Position numbers and translations under genes: made by a program. From JAKFDI01 sp036676235 (GTDB lineage: Bacteria; Pseudomonadota; Gammaproteobacteria; Burkholderiales; Burkholderiaceae_C), in contig JAKFDI010000088.1 in the NCBI GenBank assembly GCA_036676235.1, positions 62,001-126,000 of the forward strand: 64,000 nucleotides of DNA, read 5' to 3'. Shown here in pieces: positions 60,919 to 64,000 of the stretch. Below the pieces are notes generated by a model. It saw only the letters and a program-made list of their open reading frames with translations. It ran no database searches and was not told the DNA's origin. The stretch's first letter is position 1; each line of letters starts with the position of its first letter.

Positions 60919-63900
60919 TCAGCGGCCTTCACTCTGCGGCGCCATCGCAGCGGTGTGATCGGTCGGCCCATGCCGCCGCTTGAGCTTGCCGACGATCCAC
61001 TGCACCGTGTCGTCCACGTAGGTGAACAGCACCGGAATCACCAGCAGGCTGAGGAAGGTGGAGGTGATCAGGCCGCCGATCACCACGATCGCCATCGGTG
61101 AGCGGAAGCTCGGGTCGACGCCGATGCCCAGGGCGATCGGCATCATCCCCGCACCCATCGCGATGGTGGTCATCACGATCGGGCGCGCCCGCTTGCGACA
61201 GGCATCGACCAGGGCTTCCATGCGCGCCATGCCGCGGTCGCGCCGCGCCATGATGGCGTACTCCACCAGCAGGATGGAGTTCTTGGTCGCGATGCCCATC
61301 AGCATGATGAGACCGATCATCGAGGGCATGGAGATCGCCGTCTGCGCGATGAAGAGCGCAAGGAACGCACCCGGGATCGACAGCACCAGCGCCGCCAGAA
61401 TCGTCACCGGCTGAACGAAGTCCTTGAACAGCAGCACCAGCACGATGTAGATGCATAGCACGCCGGTGGCCATGGCGAGACCAAAGCTCGCGAAGAGTTC
61501 GGCCATCGCCTCGGCGTCGCCCACGGTCGTCTGGATCACGCCCGGCGGCAAGTTGACGAGGCTGGGCAGCGCGAGCACCGCCTTCTCCACGTCACCCAGC
61601 GGCAGTTGATTCAGCTCGATCTCGAAGTTGATGTTGCGCAGCCGGTCGTAGCGGTCGATCTCGGCCGGGCCGCTCTCGATGGAGAAGTCGGCCACGTTGC
61701 CCAGCATCACCGGCCCACGTGCGCCGGGCACGGTCAGGCGCGACAGCAGCGCGAGATCGGTGCGTGCCTCGGGCGGCAGCTTCACGACGATGGGCACCTG
61801 CCGCTGCGAGAGGTTCAGCTTGGCGAGACCCTGGTCGTAGTCGCCGGCGGTGGCCACGCGCAGCGTCTCGGCAATCGCCGCCGAGGTGACGCCCAGGTCC
61901 GCCGCGCGGGCGAAGTCGGGCCGCACGATCAGCTCGGGGCGAACCAGGCTGGAGGTGGAGTTGACGTTGCCGAGGCCGGGGATGGTGCGCAGCTCGCGCT
62001 CGACCTGGCGCGCATGCTGCGACAGCACGCGCCCGTCTTCGCCTGCGAGCACGAGGATGTATTTCTCGCTCGAGCCGCCGAAGCCCACGTTGACCCGCGC
62101 GCCCGGCACGGCGCCGAGTGCCTCGCGCAGCTCGCCCTCGATCGCCTGCTTGCTCACGCCGTCGCGCTCGTCGCGGTGCGTCATGTTGATGGTGAGCGTG
62201 GCCTTGCGCACTTCGGCCGCGCCCGCCGGCGAGAACGGATCGGCACCGGTGGCACCGCCGCCGACCGCGGTGTAGACGAGCTTCACGTGCTCGTGACGCT
62301 CGACGATCTCGCGCGCCTGTTCGGCAGCGGCCAGCGTCTGCTCGAACGTGCTGCCCGGCGGCAGGGACAACTGCACCTGCGTCTGCGACAGGTCGTCGGG
62401 CGGAATGAAACCCGTGGGCAGCAGCGGCACCAGCATGAACGAGCCGACGAGGAACACGAGCGTCGCAAGGCTGGTCACGATGCGGTGCTTCAGGCACCAG
62501 GTCACCCAGCGCATGTAGAGGCGCACCCAGCCCGGCTCCTCGCCGTGACCGTGCGATCCGGGCTTGGGCGGGCGCAGGATGTAGGCCGCCATCATCGGCG
62601 TGAGCAGCCGCGCGACGACGAGCGAGAAGAACACCGCGATCGCCGCCGTCCAGCCGAACTGCACGAAGAACTTGCCCGCCACGCCGCTCATGAAGGCGGT
62701 GGGCAGGAACACCGCGATCAGCGTGAAGGTCGTGGCGATCACCGCAAGCCCGATCTCGTCAGCCGCCTCCATCGCCGCCTGGAATGGCGGCTTGCCCATC
62801 GCCAGGTGGCGCATGATGTTCTCGATCTCGACGATGGCGTCGTCGACCAGGATGCCGACCACCAGCGACAGCGACAGCAGCGTCACCACGTTGATGCTGA
62901 AGCCGAAGAGGTACATCACCGCGAACGCCGGGATCACGGACAAGGGCAAGGCGGTCGCCGACACCAGCGTGGCGCGCCAGTCGCGCAGGAACAGCAGCAC
63001 CACCAGCACCGCGAGACCGGCCCCTTCGTACAACAGCTTGAGCGAGCCGTCGTAGTTCTCGACCACCGGGTCGACGAAGTTGAAGGCCTCGGTGAAGGTG
63101 ATGTCGGGATGCGATTCGGCCAATGCCGCCACCTTGGCGCGCACGCCCTCGGCCACGTCCACCTCACCGGCACCGCGGCTGCGCGTGATCTCGAAGCCGA
63201 CCACGGGCTTGCCGTTCAGCAGCGCCGCCGAGCGCTGCTCGGCCACGGTGTCGGTGACTGTGGCCACCTGATCGAGACGCACGCTTCGGCCATCGTTCAG
63301 CGCGATGCTCATGCCCGCAAGCTGGTTGGCCGACTGCACCGTGGCGATGGTGCGCACCGTCTGTTCGGCGCCACCCACGTCGGTGCGCCCGCCCGAGGCT
63401 TCCTGCTGCGTGAGCTGCAGTTGGCGCGACACTTCGGCGGCGGTGGCGTTGAGCGAGAGCAGCCGCTGCGGATCGAGATCGACGTGAACCTCGCGCGTGA
63501 CGCCGCCCACGCGCGCCACCTTGCCCACGCCCGCCACGCTGAGCATGGCCTTGGTCACGTCGTTGTCGACGAACCAGCTCAGCGCCTCGTCGTCCATGCG
63601 ATCGGAGGCCACCGTGAAGGTGAGGATGGGCGAGCCCGACAACTCCACCTTGCTGATGATGGGGTCGCGCAGTTCGGGCGGCAGGTCGGAGCGCACGCGC
63701 GCCACCGCGTCGCGCACGTCGTCCAGCGCCTCCTGGGTCGGCTTCTCGAGGCGGAACTCCACCGTGATGGTGGCCGCGCCGTCCTGCAGTTTGGTGTAGA
63801 TGTGCTTGACGCCCTGCACCGAGGCAACCGAGTTCTCGATCTTGCGCGCCACCTCGGTCTCGAGCTGCGCGGGCGACGCGCCCGGCAGCGCCGCAACCAC

Positions 63901-64000
63901 CGTGACGGTGGGCAGGTCGATGTCCGGAAAGTTCTGGATCTTCATCGCGCCGAAGCTCATCAGGCCCACGACCGTGAGCAGGATGAACAGCAGCACCGAC
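60919..64000 (-). CDS. RND efflux transporter permease (AcrB/MexB-type), N-terminus cut by window edge
   Basis: About 1,027 visible residues of a hydrophobic-amphiphilic efflux pump driven by protons, working with a periplasmic adaptor and outer-membrane channel. The frame runs through the window end; the visible start (SVLLFILLTVVGLMSFGAMKIQNFPDIDLPTV) covers most of helix 1, so only about 15 residues are missing. Other marks are the periplasmic VASVQGVKHIYTKLQDG, the central VVGILVDDAIVEIENI (proton-relay Asp pair in helix 4), and the last-half repeat SMIGLIMLMGIATKNSILLVEY. Substrate class unclear. Confidence 0.95.
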   Translation of the reverse strand, partial: SVLLFILLTVVGLMSFGAMKIQNFPDIDLPTVTVVAALPGASPAQLETEVARKIENSVASVQGVKHIYTKLQDGAATITVEFRLEKPTQEALDDVRDAVARVRSDLPPELRDPIISKVELSGSPILTFTVASDRMDDEALSWFVDNDVTKAMLSVAGVGKVARVGGVTREVHVDLDPQRLLSLNATAAEVSRQLQLTQQEASGGRTDVGGAEQTVRTIATVQSANQLAGMSIALNDGRSVRLDQVATVTDTVAEQRSAALLNGKPVVGFEITRSRGAGEVDVAEGVRAKVAALAESHPDITFTEAFNFVDPVVENYDGSLKLLYEGAGLAVLVVLLFLRDWRATLVSATALPLSVIPAFAVMYLFGFSINVVTLLSLSLVVGILVDDAIVEIENIMRHLAMGKPPFQAAMEAADEIGLAVIATTFTLIAVFLPTAFMSGVAGKFFVQFGWTAAIAVFFSLVVARLLTPMMAAYILRPPKPGSHGHGEEPGWVRLYMRWVTWCLKHRIVTSLATLVFLVGSFMLVPLLPTGFIPPDDLSQTQVQLSLPPGSTFEQTLAAAEQAREIVERHEHVKLVYTAVGGGATGADPFSPAGAAEVRKATLTINMTHRDERDGVSKQAIEGELREALGAVPGARVNVGFGGSSEKYILVLAGEDGRVLSQHARQVERELRTIPGLGNVNSTSSLVRPELIVRPDFARAADLGVTSAAIAETLRVATAGDYDQGLAKLNLSQRQVPIVVKLPPEARTDLALLSRLTVPGARGPVMLGNVADFSIESGPAEIDRYDRLRNINFEIELNQLPLGDVEKAVLALPSLVNLPPGVIQTTVGDAEAMAELFASFGLAMATGVLCIYIVLVLLFKDFVQPVTILAALVLSIPGAFLALFIAQTAISMPSMIGLIMLMGIATKNSILLVEYAIMARRDRGMARMEALVDACRKRARPIVMTTIAMGAGMMPIALGIGVDPSFRSPMAIVVIGGLITSTFLSLLVIPVLFTYVDDTVQWIVGKLKRRHGPTDHTAAMAPQSEGR

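Noticed and set aside
1..64000. CRISPR arrays, tRNA or rRNA genes, prophage or insertion sequences
   Set aside because: No regularly spaced repeats, cloverleaf-like sequences, transposase or phage structural genes outside the T6SS were seen on reading either strand.

Overview
The window is a 64 kb piece of a high-GC Gram-negative chromosome. Gene content and codon use point to a betaproteobacterium of the order Burkholderiales (Comamonadaceae/Rubrivivax-Leptothrix type). Supporting evidence is the fkpB-ispH pair, a Bug-family periplasmic binding protein, many LysR regulators, pqiABC, a type VI secretion (T6SS) locus and Burkholderiales-style hairpin repeats. The species cannot be named from the sequence alone. 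No rRNA, tRNA, CRISPR array, insertion sequence or prophage was recognised.

Layout. 1-6.8 kb: housekeeping genes. These are partial serS, the bfd-bfr iron store with a good Fur-box candidate, a frameshifted LysR gene divergent from a DUF6506 gene, fkpB-ispH, radC-smr and a diguanylate cyclase. 7.0-10.7 kb: a tightly overlapped pqiA-pqiA-pqiB-pqiC envelope lipid-transport operon with PqiA split into two genes. 10.8-27.8 kb: a T6SS locus in two blocks. On the minus strand lie an uncharacterised membrane protein, vgrG, a DUF4123 adaptor, a DUF3304 lipoprotein (probable immunity) and a Tle1-type lipase effector. On the plus strand lie a TagX-like M15 peptidase, a PAAR spike tip, a membrane-anchored ketosynthase-like protein, tssM, tagF and an OmpA-like protein, closed by tssA on the minus strand. 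The sheath, baseplate, Hcp, ClpV and TssJKL genes are not here and must lie elsewhere.

27.9-33.3 kb: an accessory segment with a membrane protein, a Bcr/CflA drug exporter, a FAH/hydratase-family enzyme, a RES-Xre toxin-antitoxin pair under a perfect 9-bp inverted repeat, and a membrane-tethered Mrr-like nuclease. 33.3-48.7 kb: an unusual set of enzymes related to riboflavin and pterin synthesis. It holds a creatininase-family hydrolase, a GTP cyclohydrolase II with an apparently dead RibB domain, a stand-alone RibD reductase domain, a 6-pyruvoyl-tetrahydropterin-synthase relative lacking the usual Cys and one zinc His, a dehydrogenase, a glycosyltransferase and a methyltransferase. Next to these is a CDP-alcohol phosphatidyltransferase/YceI/sulfatase-fold operon. 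The set is interrupted by a Bug protein, two LysR regulators and a TauE/SafE exporter. A BT1-type (folate/biopterin) transporter lies at 55.2 kb. Together these suggest a specialised pathway starting from GTP that is not ordinary riboflavin or folate synthesis.

49.0-56.9 kb: an envelope group of a 37-aa membrane peptide, three PRC-barrel proteins (two with paired EF-hands), a secreted protein, a cardiolipin-synthase-like PLD enzyme, an M48 lipoprotein protease and the BT1 transporter. 56.9-64 kb: a DauA-like FAD oxidoreductase, a spermidine-synthase-fold protein, a patatin phospholipase, a small secreted protein and the start-truncated gene of an RND efflux pump. Five copies of one CCCTCACCCC-type hairpin repeat lie in intergenic gaps near 45.6, 58.9 and 60.9 kb.
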